NCBI RefSeq assembly: GCF_002115825.1
Contig: NZ_JFJZ01000048.1
Span: 1 to 32,104, forward strand
Length of the DNA stretch: 32,104 nucleotides
Reading direction: 5' to 3'
DNA from: Thalassospira sp. MCCC 1A01428
GTDB lineage: Bacteria > Pseudomonadota > Alphaproteobacteria > Rhodospirillales > Thalassospiraceae
Position numbers and translations under genes: made by a program. Each line of letters begins with the position of its first letter. Positions within the stretch are counted from its first letter, which is position 1. Below, piece by piece: positions 1-7,678 of this stretch. The notes below the pieces were generated by a model. The model did no database searches. It saw nothing but the letters and a program-made list of their open reading frames with translations, and was not told the DNA's origin.

Positions 1-80
1 GCCGGGACTAAACACCTAGTGCTTGCAACACTGATCTTCAATCAGGCACAATCAGAACAACTTGTACGGAAAATCGAACA

Positions 81-1013
81 ATGAATGTGGATCTGGGCGA
101 CTTAAACGCTTTTATTACCGTTGCACGGGCGGGCGGCTTTCGCGAAGGCGCACGGCTCAGTGGCGGCAGTGCATCGGCCTTAAGCGATGCTATTCGACGC
201 CTGGAAACACGCCTGGGGGTTCGGTTGTTTAACCGCACCACACGCAGTGTCGCCCTGACAGCGGCGGGCAATGGCCTGCTGGCCCGGCTGGAACCGGCAT
301 TGGGCGAAGTTGCCAATGCGCTGGATGTGGTGAATGGCTATCGGGATCGCCCCGCAGGCACCTTGCGGTTAAACATTCCCGTCAGTGCCGCCCGGCTGGC
401 CCTGCCCGAAATCGTCCCGGCCTTTCTGGCCCGCTATCCCGAAATCCAGCTTGAGATCATCACCGAGGAAAGCTTTGTCGATCTGATGGCGGAAAATTGC
501 GATGCCGGTATTCGGTACGACGAACGGCTGGAACAGGACATGATCGCTGTGCCCATCGGGCCACGTAAACAGCGCTTTGCCGCGGCTGCCGCCCCGTCCT
601 ATCTGGCCCGGTATGGCACCCCGCAACACCCGCAGGATATGCTGGATCATGCCTGTATTCGCGGTCGCTTTGCCAGTGGTGCCATGTTTGCGTGGGAATT
701 TGAAAAAGACGGCGAATCGATTGAAATTGCGGTAAACGGACCCTTCATCATGCGGCCCGGTGGCGGCACCGACCTGGCAGTAGAGGTGGCCAAAGCAGGC
801 ATCGGGATCATTTACCTGTTCGAAGACTGGCTTCAGCCTTATTTCGATGACGGGACACTGGTTGCGGTTTTGCCAGACTGGTGGCCGTCTTTTCCCGGTC
901 CCAAACTATATTATCCCGGGCGGCGACTGGTGCCCTCCCCGTTACGCGCCTTTATCGATTTTGTCCGGGCATGGCCTGCATCATCGCGACCGGCAAGACC
1001 CGCAAAGTCATAA
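81..1013 (+). CDS. LysR-family transcriptional regulator
   Basis: A 310-residue protein of usual LysR length. Residues 1-65 form the winged helix-turn-helix: the frame opens MNVDLGDLNAFITVARAGGF and continues into a recognition region ending RLGVRLFNRTTR. The rest matches the periplasmic-binding-protein-like effector domain, for example AGTLRLNIPVSAARLALPEI followed by PAFLARYPEIQLEI. The type resembles the CrgA/DhcR-like subgroup with FNRTTRSVALT, whose members often control a divergent oxidoreductase. The divergent partner, if any, lies outside the window. The ATG at 81 is preceded by a weak GGA at about 10 nt. The effector and targets cannot be told from the sequence. The family call is secure, the role is not. 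Confidence 0.93.
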   Translation: MNVDLGDLNAFITVARAGGFREGARLSGGSASALSDAIRRLETRLGVRLFNRTTRSVALTAAGNGLLARLEPALGEVANALDVVNGYRDRPAGTLRLNIPVSAARLALPEIVPAFLARYPEIQLEIITEESFVDLMAENCDAGIRYDERLEQDMIAVPIGPRKQRFAAAAAPSYLARYGTPQHPQDMLDHACIRGRFASGAMFAWEFEKDGESIEIAVNGPFIMRPGGGTDLAVEVAKAGIGIIYLFEDWLQPYFDDGTLVAVLPDWWPSFPGPKLYYPGRRLVPSPLRAFIDFVRAWPASSRPARPAKS

Positions 1014-1056
1014 ATCCCGTTGCTGATACGGGTATCAATATCGACACGATGTCGGG

Positions 1057-1539
1057 TCAGGAACCGGTTTTATCATGGTCGCGAACATGCCCGAACCGGC
1101 GCGCTTCGACCGGGTAATCGAGTAATCTTTTATCAAAATCAGCGGCGATATCGGCCAATGTAATGGTCGCAAACCGGTCCATCATCAGGGCCTGCGCCTG
1201 TTCCAGGGTATGATCAATCGCGCTGTTAACCGCCTTTTCCACCAAGCAAACAGGGTTATCCTGTGCGTTGCCGATGGCAAATAAGGGTGGTTCCCCCAAG
1301 GCCGTATAAATATCGCGCAGCGTAATTTCACCCAGCCCGCGCGCCAGCCGCCAGCCGCCGCCATGGCCTTTTTCCGACGCCACCAAACCAGCCTTGCGCA
1401 AGCCCGCCAAAGTCCGGCGCACAACAACGGGGTTGGTGCGCAACATTTCGGCAATTTCTTCGGATGTTGCGTGTTTGCGGTGACGATCGAGATGGATCAG
1501 CACATGCAACATTCGCGACAAACGATGGTCCTGTCTCAT
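1057..1539 (-). CDS. Rrf2-family transcriptional repressor
   Basis: A 160-residue Rrf2-type winged-helix protein. The N-terminal helix-turn-helix includes RLSRMLHVLIHLDRHRKHAT and the wing region around GHGGGWRLAR, the usual family landmark. Only one cysteine is visible (in NPVCLVEK), so the three-cysteine Fe-S site of IscR/NsrR is absent. This places it with the YwnA-like, cluster-free branch. The start ATG at 1539 has a good AGGAG about 9 nt upstream. It is divergent from the flavoprotein gene starting at 1711, and the 171-bp gap carries several inverted repeats. The simplest reading is that it represses the flavoprotein gene and possibly itself; that regulatory link is inference. Confidence 0.9.
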   Translation of the reverse strand: MRQDHRLSRMLHVLIHLDRHRKHATSEEIAEMLRTNPVVVRRTLAGLRKAGLVASEKGHGGGWRLARGLGEITLRDIYTALGEPPLFAIGNAQDNPVCLVEKAVNSAIDHTLEQAQALMMDRFATITLADIAADFDKRLLDYPVEARRFGHVRDHDKTGS

Positions 1540-1589
1540 TGGCCAAATCTCCTACGGCGTTGCACGTTTTCTTAGCAAATTTCGCCACA

Positions 1590-1608
1590 TGTAACAAACA
1601 AAGTTACA
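1590..1608. promoter_or_regulatory. Inverted repeat, candidate Rrf2 operator
   Basis: TGTAAC (1590-1595) and GTTACA (1603-1608) are perfect 6-bp arms with a 7-bp A-rich spacer. The repeat sits just upstream of the TTGACG/TATGAA promoter of the flavoprotein gene and between the two divergent genes. Confidence 0.45.
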
Positions 1609-1615
1609 AAATTTC

Positions 1616-1645
1616 TTGACGTGCTTTCATTTTTCCAATTATGAA
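1616..1645 (+). promoter_or_regulatory. Sigma-70-like promoter of the flavoprotein gene
   Basis: TTGACG at 1616-1621 and TATGAA at 1640-1645 are separated by 18 bp. They point toward the flavoprotein gene whose ATG is at 1711. Two overlapping inverted repeats follow at once (AACTT-CAT-AAGTT at 1645-1657 and AAGTT-N6-AACTT at 1653-1668, centred on TTACGTAA), where a repressor would block transcription. Confidence 0.55.
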
Positions 1646-1710
1646 ACTTCATAAGTTACGTAAAACTTGCGGGCCGCTTTCCCGTATTTTCCACTTTGAA
1701 AGGACACATC

Positions 1711-2619
1711 ATGGAACATGATTTCGATGTTATTGTCGTCGGCGGCAGCTTCGCCGGGATGTCCGCCACCTTGCAACTGGTTCGCGCCCGGCAAAATGTT
1801 CTGGTGCTGGATGGCAATTTGCGCCGCAACCGTTTTGCCAGCCATTCGCATGGTTTTCTGGGCCAGGATGGCCGCGCCCCTGACGACATCATCGCCGATT
1901 CCCGCGCCCAGCTTATGAAATATGAGACCCTTACCTGGAAAAATGAGCTTGCGGTTACGGCCCGGCGCACAGACCGTCTTATTGAAATCACGACCGGAAA
2001 CGGCGACACATTTTCCAGCCGGACCCTGATCCTTGCCACAGGCGTCAAAGATACCTTGCCCGATATACCCGGTCTTGCCCAACGCTGGGGCAAGGCGGTT
2101 TTTCACTGCCCCTATTGTCATGGTTATGAACTAAACCGGCAACCCATGGGGGTTCTTGCCAGCTCCGGCCTCGCCATGCATCAGGCATTGATGCTGCCCG
2201 ACTGGGGGCCAACCACCCTTTTTCTTAACCATGCATTTGATCCTGATGAAACCCAGCTGGCACAACTGGCACGGCGCAATGTCACGCTTGAACGCACCGG
2301 CATCGCCGGAATTACGGGCGATAATGCGACTGTCATTCTTGAAGATGGCCGCAAAATTGATCTGGCGGGTTTGTTAATTCAAACCCGTACCGAAATCACC
2401 AGCCCGCTTGCGCACCAGTTGGGGTGCGCCTTTGAGGAGGGGCCACTGGGGCCATTCATCAAAATCGATGCCATGATGGAAACAACCATCCCCGGTGTTT
2501 TTGCCTGTGGTGATGCCGCTGTCGGGGCTGGATCGGTCGGGTTGGCCGTTGGCAACGGGGTCCGCGCCGGTGCCGCCGCCCATCACGCCCTGATTTTTTG
2601 GGATAATGCCGTGGCGTAA
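1711..2619 (+). CDS. Thioredoxin-reductase-like FAD/NAD(P) oxidoreductase with CPYC redox pair
   Basis: A 302-residue two-dinucleotide-fold flavoprotein. The FAD site is VVGGSFAGMSA at the N-terminus, the redox-active pair is C133-P-Y-C136 in FHCPYCHGYE, and the C-terminal FAD motif is GVFACGDAA. The size and layout match low-molecular-weight thioredoxin reductases. The CPYCHGYE context, rather than the CATC-type site of ordinary TrxB, recalls the dithiol oxidase branch (GliT/HlmI/DepH). That resemblance is from memory and needs a tree. The ATG at 1711 is chosen over an upstream TTG because AAAGGA lies 6 nt before it. It is divergent from an Rrf2 regulator, which suggests an inducible redox or detoxification function. 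The natural substrate is unknown. Confidence 0.88.
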   Translation: MEHDFDVIVVGGSFAGMSATLQLVRARQNVLVLDGNLRRNRFASHSHGFLGQDGRAPDDIIADSRAQLMKYETLTWKNELAVTARRTDRLIEITTGNGDTFSSRTLILATGVKDTLPDIPGLAQRWGKAVFHCPYCHGYELNRQPMGVLASSGLAMHQALMLPDWGPTTLFLNHAFDPDETQLAQLARRNVTLERTGIAGITGDNATVILEDGRKIDLAGLLIQTRTEITSPLAHQLGCAFEEGPLGPFIKIDAMMETTIPGVFACGDAAVGAGSVGLAVGNGVRAGAAAHHALIFWDNAVA

Positions 2620-2636
2620 GCCTGCAAAACAGGCAA

Positions 2637-2675
2637 AAAACAACCCCCGCACATTGCTGTGTCGGGGGTTGTTTT
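2637..2675. terminator. Bidirectional intrinsic terminator
   Basis: CAACCCCCG (2641-2649) pairs with CGGGGGTTG (2663-2671). It is flanked by an A-run before and a TTTT after, so it works on both strands. It lies between the convergent flavoprotein gene and dnaJ. Confidence 0.9.
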
Positions 2676-2697
2676 ATTAATCTGATCATCAGCCCGA

Positions 2698-3852
2698 TCA
2701 GTCCGTCAGGTCTTTCCAGATTTCTTTCATCTTGGAAAAGAACCCTTCGGATTCCGGGTGGCTGCCTTCTTCACGGGAAATATCGTCAAATTCGTGCAGC
2801 AATTCTTTTTGCCGTTCCGACAAATGAACCGGCGTTTCCACGCTGACCTCGACAAACATGTCACCGCGCGCCTGCGAACGCAGCACCGTCATCCCCTTGC
2901 CGCGCAACCGCAATTGCTGACCGGACTGGGTCCCTGCCGGGATATTGATGCGCGTGCGCGTGCCTTCAATGGTCGGAACTTCAATCGTTCCGCCAAGGGC
3001 AGCCTTGGTCATCGGGATCGGAATCCGGCACAGCAGATTTGCCCCTTCGCGCTGGAAAAAGCGATGCGGCTGAATATCAAGGAAGATATACAGATCGCCC
3101 GAAGGTGCATTATGCGCCCCGGCTTCACCTTCCCCCGCCAGACGAATACGCGTGCCATCCTCGACCCCGGCCGGGATCGTGACTTGCAGGTTTTTCTGTT
3201 TTTCAACACGACCTGCCCCGTGGCAAACCTTGCACGGGTTTTTAACGATCTTGCCCTGGCCATGACAGGACGGACAGGTGCGTTCGATGGTAAAGAAGCC
3301 CTGCTGGGCGCGCACCTTGCCATGCCCGTTACAGGTCGGGCAGGTTACCGGCTGCGACCCGGATTCAGCACCACTACCATCACAGGCATCGCACTGAACT
3401 GAACCAGGAATGGTGATTTCGGACTTTTTGCCATTAAAGGCATCTTCCAGCGAAATCGCCATGTTATAGCGCAGGTCCGCCCCGCGATTGGGCGAAGCAC
3501 CCCGACGGCCACCGCCGCCCATGGCCCCGAAAATTTCGTCGAATACGTCGGCAAATCCGCCGCCGCCACCGCCGAAACCACCAAAGCCGCCGCCGCCAAA
3601 CGGGCCACCGCCACCTGCACCGCCCTGTTCAAAGGCTGCATGGCCGAACCGGTCATAGGCCGCGCGTTTATCGGCGTCCTTCAACACGTCGTAGGCTTCG
3701 CTGACTTCTTTAAATTTTGCTTCCGCAGCGGTATCACCCGGGTTTTTATCCGGGTGGAACTTCACTGCCATTTTACGATATGCGCTTTTGAGCTCGGCGG
3801 CGCTGGCATCCTTGCTCACGCCCAAAAGCTCGTAATAATCCTGTTTCGCCAT
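2698..3852 (-). CDS. dnaJ: Chaperone protein DnaJ
   Basis: A 384-residue type I J-protein, the cytoplasmic co-chaperone that delivers unfolded clients to DnaK and stimulates its ATPase. The J domain carries HPD at residues 33-35. A glycine/phenylalanine-rich stretch follows (about residues 75-115), with unusually long GGGG runs. Next come four CxxCxGxG zinc repeats starting [24 protein letters not shown] and CKVCHGAG, then the substrate-binding C-terminal domains. All key residues are present. The ATG at 3852 has GGAG 6-7 nt upstream. It lies 106 bp downstream of dnaK on the same strand, so the two are probably co-transcribed. The gap contains two hairpins. Confidence 0.98.
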   Translation of the reverse strand: MAKQDYYELLGVSKDASAAELKSAYRKMAVKFHPDKNPGDTAAEAKFKEVSEAYDVLKDADKRAAYDRFGHAAFEQGGAGGGGPFGGGGFGGFGGGGGGFADVFDEIFGAMGGGGRRGASPNRGADLRYNMAISLEDAFNGKKSEITIPGSVQCDACDGSGAESGSQPVTCPTCNGHGKVRAQQGFFTIERTCPSCHGQGKIVKNPCKVCHGAGRVEKQKNLQVTIPAGVEDGTRIRLAGEGEAGAHNAPSGDLYIFLDIQPHRFFQREGANLLCRIPIPMTKAALGGTIEVPTIEGTRTRINIPAGTQSGQQLRLRGKGMTVLRSQARGDMFVEVSVETPVHLSERQKELLHEFDDISREEGSHPESEGFFSKMKEIWKDLTD

Positions 3853-3873
3853 CCGTTACTCCGGAAATACGGG

Positions 3874-3913
3874 CGGGCCGTCCGCACATTTTTCTGCTGC
3901 GCTGAACGGCCCG
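3874..3913 (-). promoter_or_regulatory. Inverted repeat in the dnaK-dnaJ spacer
   Basis: CGGGCCGT (3874-3881) is perfectly complementary to ACGGCCCG (3906-3913) with a 24-nt loop. In the dnaK-dnaJ transcript this stem lies just upstream of the dnaJ ribosome-binding site. No U-run follows, so it looks like a stability or attenuation element rather than a full terminator. Confidence 0.45.
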
Positions 3914-3941
3914 TCACGAGTTACAGGGCGGCGTGCCTAGA

Positions 3942-3956
3942 CGACCGCACCGGTCG
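3942..3956 (-). promoter_or_regulatory. Hairpin immediately after the dnaK stop codon
   Basis: CGACCG and CGGTCG form a perfect 6-bp stem with a 3-nt loop. It begins 2 nt past the dnaK TAA. It could protect the dnaK 3' end or reduce read-through into dnaJ. There is no T-tract. Confidence 0.4.
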
Positions 3957-3958
3957 CC

Positions 3959-5869
3959 TTACTTGTCTTTTTTGTTGTCGTCGACTTCTTCAAAGTCGGC
4001 ATCAACAACGCCATCGTCAGCCTTCTGAGCAGAATCCGATGCATCTGCACCGCCTTCTTCTGCCTGCTGGGCCTGATACATGGCTTCGCCAAGTTTCATG
4101 GCGGCTTGCTGAAGTTCATTGATCTTGGTGGTGATCAGTTCGGGATCTTCACCGTCCTTGGCTTCCTTAAGGGCCGCCAGGGCATCCTCGATCATGGACT
4201 TGGTGTTGGCGTCAACCTTGTCACCATGTTCAGCAATGTTCTTCTCGGTCGAATGAACAAGGGCTTCCGCCTGGTTGCGGGCTTCGACCAGCGCTTTGCG
4301 CTTTTTGTCGCTGTCCGCGTTAGACTCGGCATCCTTGACCATTTTTTCGATTTCATCATCCGACAAACCGCCAGATGCCTGAATACGAATCTGCTGTTCC
4401 TTGTTGGTCGCCTTGTCCTTGGCCGAAACGTTGACGATACCGTTGGCATCGATGTCAAAGGTGACTTCGATCTGCGGTACGCCACGCGGCGCGGTCGGCA
4501 GGCCAACCAGGTCGAACTGCCCCAGCATCTTGTTATCAGCGGCCATTTCGCGTTCACCCTGGAACACACGAATGGTCACAGCGGTCTGGTTGTCTTCCGC
4601 GGTCGAGAAGGTCTGCGACTTGCGGGTCGGGATGGTGGTGTTACGGTCGATCAGGCGGGTGAACACACCGCCAAGGGTTTCAATACCCAGCGACAGCGGG
4701 GTTACGTCCAGCAGCAGAACGTCTTTGACGTCACCCTGCAAGACACCACCCTGAATGGCAGCACCAAGGGCCACAACTTCATCCGGGTTCACACCCTTGT
4801 GCGGTTCACGACCAAAGAATTCCTTAACGCGTTCCTGAACCTTCGGCATACGGGTCATGCCGCCAACCAGGATCACGTCATCAATTTCACCAGCCGAAAT
4901 ACCGGCATCCTTCAACGCGGCTTTACACGGCGTGATGGTGCGATCAATCAGGTCCCCAACCAGTGCTTCAAGTTTCGCACGGCTAAGCTTGACATTCAGG
5001 TGCTTCGGACCGGACTGGTCAGCCGTGATGAACGGCAGGTTAACTTCGGTCTGCATCGAAGATGACAGTTCGATCTTGGCTTTTTCAGCAGCTTCTTTCA
5101 GGCGCTGCAGGGCCAAACGGTCCTTGCGGAGGTCGATCTGCTGTTCTTTTTTGAACTCGTCAGCCAGATAATCAATGATCTGTTTGTCGAAGTCTTCACC
5201 ACCCAGGAAGGTATCGCCATTGGTTGATTTAACTTCAAAAACGCCATCGCCGATTTCCAGAACCGAGACGTCAAAGGTACCACCGCCAAGGTCATAAACA
5301 ACAACCGTGCCGCCTTCTTTTTTGTCCAGGCCATAAGCCAGGGCAGCAGCGGTCGGTTCGTTGATGATACGCTTGACTTCAAGACCGGCAATTTTACCGG
5401 CATCCTTGGTGGCCTGACGCTGCGAATCGTTGAAATATGCCGGAACGGTAATCACCGCTTCGGTTACCGGCTCGCCCAGATGGGCTTCGGCGGTTTCTTT
5501 CATTTTCTGCAGGATCATCGCGGAAATCTGGCTCGGGGCCATTTTCTCGCCGTTAACTTCGACCCATGCGTCGCCGTTTTCACCGCCAACAATTTTGTAC
5601 GGTACCAGATCTTTATCTTTTTCGACTTCCGGGTCGCCCATGCGACGGCCGATCAGGCGCTTGATCGCAAACAGGGTGTTTTCCGGGTTGGTCACAGCCT
5701 GGCGTTTTGCCGGCTGACCGACAAGGCGCTCACCATCATTGGTGAAAGCGACCATCGACGGCGTTGTACGTGCGCCTTCGCTGTTTTCAATAACCCGGCC
5801 TTCCTTACCATCCATCACTGCAACGCAGGAGTTGGTGGTGCCTAGGTCAATACCGATAATCTTGCCCAT
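3959..5869 (-). CDS. dnaK: Chaperone protein DnaK (Hsp70)
   Basis: A 636-residue Hsp70, the ATP-dependent cytoplasmic chaperone working with DnaJ and GrpE. The nucleotide-binding domain shows [12 protein letters not shown] at the N-terminus, [20 protein letters not shown] (phosphate 2 loop) and [14 protein letters not shown] (adenosine loop). The linker [16 protein letters not shown] leads to the peptide-binding domain and a helical lid. The acidic tail ends [11 protein letters not shown], close to the usual EEVD-like ending. The reading frame is open for another 36 codons upstream, but the ATG at 5869 starts the conserved [10 protein letters not shown] and has AGAGGAA at proper spacing, so that start is chosen. 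It is the first gene of a dnaK-dnaJ unit. A sigma-32-like promoter lies at 5994-6021. Confidence 0.98.
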   Translation of the reverse strand: MGKIIGIDLGTTNSCVAVMDGKEGRVIENSEGARTTPSMVAFTNDGERLVGQPAKRQAVTNPENTLFAIKRLIGRRMGDPEVEKDKDLVPYKIVGGENGDAWVEVNGEKMAPSQISAMILQKMKETAEAHLGEPVTEAVITVPAYFNDSQRQATKDAGKIAGLEVKRIINEPTAAALAYGLDKKEGGTVVVYDLGGGTFDVSVLEIGDGVFEVKSTNGDTFLGGEDFDKQIIDYLADEFKKEQQIDLRKDRLALQRLKEAAEKAKIELSSSMQTEVNLPFITADQSGPKHLNVKLSRAKLEALVGDLIDRTITPCKAALKDAGISAGEIDDVILVGGMTRMPKVQERVKEFFGREPHKGVNPDEVVALGAAIQGGVLQGDVKDVLLLDVTPLSLGIETLGGVFTRLIDRNTTIPTRKSQTFSTAEDNQTAVTIRVFQGEREMAADNKMLGQFDLVGLPTAPRGVPQIEVTFDIDANGIVNVSAKDKATNKEQQIRIQASGGLSDDEIEKMVKDAESNADSDKKRKALVEARNQAEALVHSTEKNIAEHGDKVDANTKSMIEDALAALKEAKDGEDPELITTKINELQQAAMKLGEAMYQAQQAEEGGADASDSAQKADDGVVDADFEEVDDNKKDK

Positions 5870-5969
5870 AATTCGTTCCTCTTTTAGCGGCCGGCCCGTC
5901 CCGCAGCCTTCGCCTTGAAGCGCCGCGCAGGACCTCCTGGGACCAATGGTTGTAATAGCGTTTTGTCCA

Positions 5970-5985
5970 CGGGGCAATCACCCCG
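5970..5985 (-). promoter_or_regulatory. Hairpin in the dnaK 5' leader
   Basis: CGGGG (5970-5974) and CCCCG (5981-5985) enclose a 6-nt loop, right after the predicted transcription start of dnaK. It is not a CIRCE element (no TTAGCACTC half-site). Confidence 0.45.
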
Positions 5986-5993
5986 CGCACCTA

Positions 5994-6021
5994 TATATGA
6001 AAGTCAAAACAAAGTCGCAAG
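5994..6021 (-). promoter_or_regulatory. Heat-shock (sigma-32-like) promoter of dnaK
   Basis: Read on the minus strand, CTTGCG (6016-6021) is followed after 16 bp by CATATA (5994-5999). This fits the alphaproteobacterial RpoH pattern of a CTTG box and a CNTAT-type -10 box. It leaves a leader of about 120 nt before the dnaK ATG. Confidence 0.6.
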
Positions 6022-6183
6022 CCGTGAAAATGGGGATTCTTTAGGGTTTTTTCGTCTTAAACCGCCGCAGTCTGCCCATAACTGGCCATAAAGCACCGCC
6101 AGACAACAGCATTTCCCGGCATTTCGGGCCGGTTTGTGCGATTTCCCCATACAACACGCCATCGTCCTTTTTTCACACCGTCG

Positions 6184-6675
6184 TCAAACTGGCAGCCCGC
6201 CCCGACAGATCAAAAGTTTTTCGCGCAGGGTGTTTGCCAGTTCCTGTTTGGCATCTTCAGGCAAAAACGGGGCAATTTCCGTATCACGGCCATGGCTGCG
6301 TAATACCAGAATACTGCGCGTCGCATCGCCGGGTTTCATCACCACCTGTAACCAGTAGGTCTGAAAATCAAATTCCTCGCGCACGCCACGGGCCGATATT
6401 CGTGTCAGCCGTAAAACATTGCGGCGCAGTTCAATCATTTCGCCGCACCGGGCCGACTGAAAGTTCAAATGGAAAGCAAAAGACAAAAGCGCAACGTCAA
6501 TTCCCATAAAACCGGCAATCGGCCATGCCCCCATCGACCAGAACAACACCCCCAAAGATGATGTAACACCCCCAACACACCAGACAAGCCTGCGTGCCCC
6601 GCGCCGCGTCAGGGAACGCCGGGGGTGAAGATCGGTTTTAAAAACCGGTTTTTCGATACGCGGTATGCGCGGCAT
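6184..6675 (-). CDS. DUF2244 family membrane protein
   Basis: A 163-residue protein matching the DUF2244 pattern seen in alphaproteobacteria. A polar N-terminus with LHPRRSLTRRGARRL is followed by two closely spaced hydrophobic segments (about residues 32-70) holding AGAWPIAGFMGIDV-like sequence (here MGAWPIAGFMGIDVALLSFA). A soluble C-terminal beta-rich part ends in ELANTLREKLL. Function is unknown for the family. The ATG at 6675 has AGGA about 9 nt upstream. It runs in the same direction as dnaK, but 314 bp separate them and dnaK has its own promoter. It is divergent from nth, 281 bp away. Confidence 0.82.
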   Translation of the reverse strand: MPRIPRIEKPVFKTDLHPRRSLTRRGARRLVWCVGGVTSSLGVLFWSMGAWPIAGFMGIDVALLSFAFHLNFQSARCGEMIELRRNVLRLTRISARGVREEFDFQTYWLQVVMKPGDATRSILVLRSHGRDTEIAPFLPEDAKQELANTLREKLLICRGGLPV

Positions 6676-6867
6676 TATTTAACGTCCTGCGCCCGGATGC
6701 AGCCAGCGGCATGGCAGCCCGGCGGGTTACGACGGGGCCCGGCCCTGTTCCGGTTTGGTGGTTGCTATTTTCAGCCTGACACCAGCCCAACAACCTTATG
6801 TAAATCAGGCAGCACCTAATATGATGCCGTGAATTCTGGAATCACTCCAGCCTGATCGCAAACAAAA

Positions 6868-6897
6868 TTCGACCTTCCCGTGTGCACATCCTATAAA
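6868..6897 (+). promoter_or_regulatory. Possible sigma-70 promoter of nth
   Basis: TTCGAC (6868-6873) and TATAAA (6892-6897) are 18 bp apart, about 60 bp upstream of the nth ATG. The -10 is good and the -35 is weak. Confidence 0.4.
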
Positions 6898-6956
6898 TAG
6901 TCCCATACCAAGGCTGCCCCGCCCGTTGCCATAACGCCATTAAAAAGCAGAAAGCC

Positions 6957-7622
6957 ATGTCCCTTCCGACGTCCCGCCCGATGAGCAAAGCCGCCATAGA
7001 AGAATTTTTCCAGCGCCTGTCCGATGCCGACCCGGAACCAAAGGGCGAACTGGATTACACCAATGTTTATACATTGCTGGTCGCTGTGGCCTTATCAGCA
7101 CAGGCCACCGATGTCGGGGTGAACAAGGCCACCAAAAAGCTGTTTGAAATTGTTGCCACCCCGCAAGATATGCTCGATCTGGGCGAAGAAGCCCTGATCA
7201 GCCATGTGCGCACGATTGGCCTGTATCGAGGCAAAGCCAAAAACATTATGGCGGCAGCGCAAATTCTGGTCGAAAAACACGGCGGTGTTGTGCCCAATGA
7301 TCAGGACGCGCTGGAAGAACTGCCCGGTGTCGGTCGCAAAACGGCCAATGTGGTGCGCAATATTGCCTTTGGCGAACCGACCATTGCCGTCGATACCCAC
7401 ATATTCCGCCTGGGCAACCGAACGGGCATGGCCAAGGGCAAAACCCCGCTGGCTGTGGAAAAGGCGCTGGAAAAGAAAATTCCCAAACGGTTTTTACAGC
7501 ATTCGCACCACTGGATGATTTTGCATGGCCGTTATATTTGCAAGGCTCGTAGCCCGCGCTGCCCTGACTGCATAGTCAGCGATCTGTGCAACTTCAAAGA
7601 AAAAACACCCGCCACGGAATAA
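6957..7622 (+). CDS. nth: Endonuclease III (DNA glycosylase/AP lyase)
   Basis: A 221-residue base-excision-repair enzyme that removes oxidised pyrimidines and cleaves at AP sites. The helix-hairpin-helix carries the catalytic lysine K128 in LPGVGRKTANVV, and the catalytic aspartate is D146 in VDTHIFRLGNR. The C-terminal [4Fe-4S] loop is complete: C195-X6-C202-X2-C205-X5-C211. The length fits the family (E. coli Nth is 211). The start could be the ATG at 6957 or the in-frame ATG at 6981. Neither has a strong Shine-Dalgarno, and 6957 is kept as the longer form. The stop codon lies inside the loop of the downstream terminator. Confidence 0.97.
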   Translation: MSLPTSRPMSKAAIEEFFQRLSDADPEPKGELDYTNVYTLLVAVALSAQATDVGVNKATKKLFEIVATPQDMLDLGEEALISHVRTIGLYRGKAKNIMAAAQILVEKHGGVVPNDQDALEELPGVGRKTANVVRNIAFGEPTIAVDTHIFRLGNRTGMAKGKTPLAVEKALEKKIPKRFLQHSHHWMILHGRYICKARSPRCPDCIVSDLCNFKEKTPATE

Positions 7623-7636
7623 CCGGGCGGGTGTTT
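7603..7636. terminator. Bidirectional intrinsic terminator overlapping the nth stop
   Basis: AAACACCCGCC (7603-7613) pairs perfectly with GGCGGGTGTTT (7626-7636). A-rich sequence precedes it and TTT follows. The left arm is still nth coding sequence and the stop lies in the loop. It also serves the convergent lipoprotein gene ending at 7679. Confidence 0.85.
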
Positions 7637-7678
7637 ATCAGTCATTCAGGTGATTAGGGCGCGTCGGCCATTTTCAAA

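Noticed and set aside
3480..3640. GGC-rich repeats in dnaJ as a genomic repeat element
   Set aside because: They encode the normal Gly/Phe-rich region of DnaJ.
4106..5065. 319-codon plus-strand open frame inside dnaK
   Set aside because: It is exactly antisense to strongly conserved dnaK codons; the long frame is a by-product of dnaK codon usage.
5970..6021. CIRCE element before dnaK
   Set aside because: The inverted repeat is short and GC-rich and lacks the TTAGCACTC/GAGTGCTAA arms.
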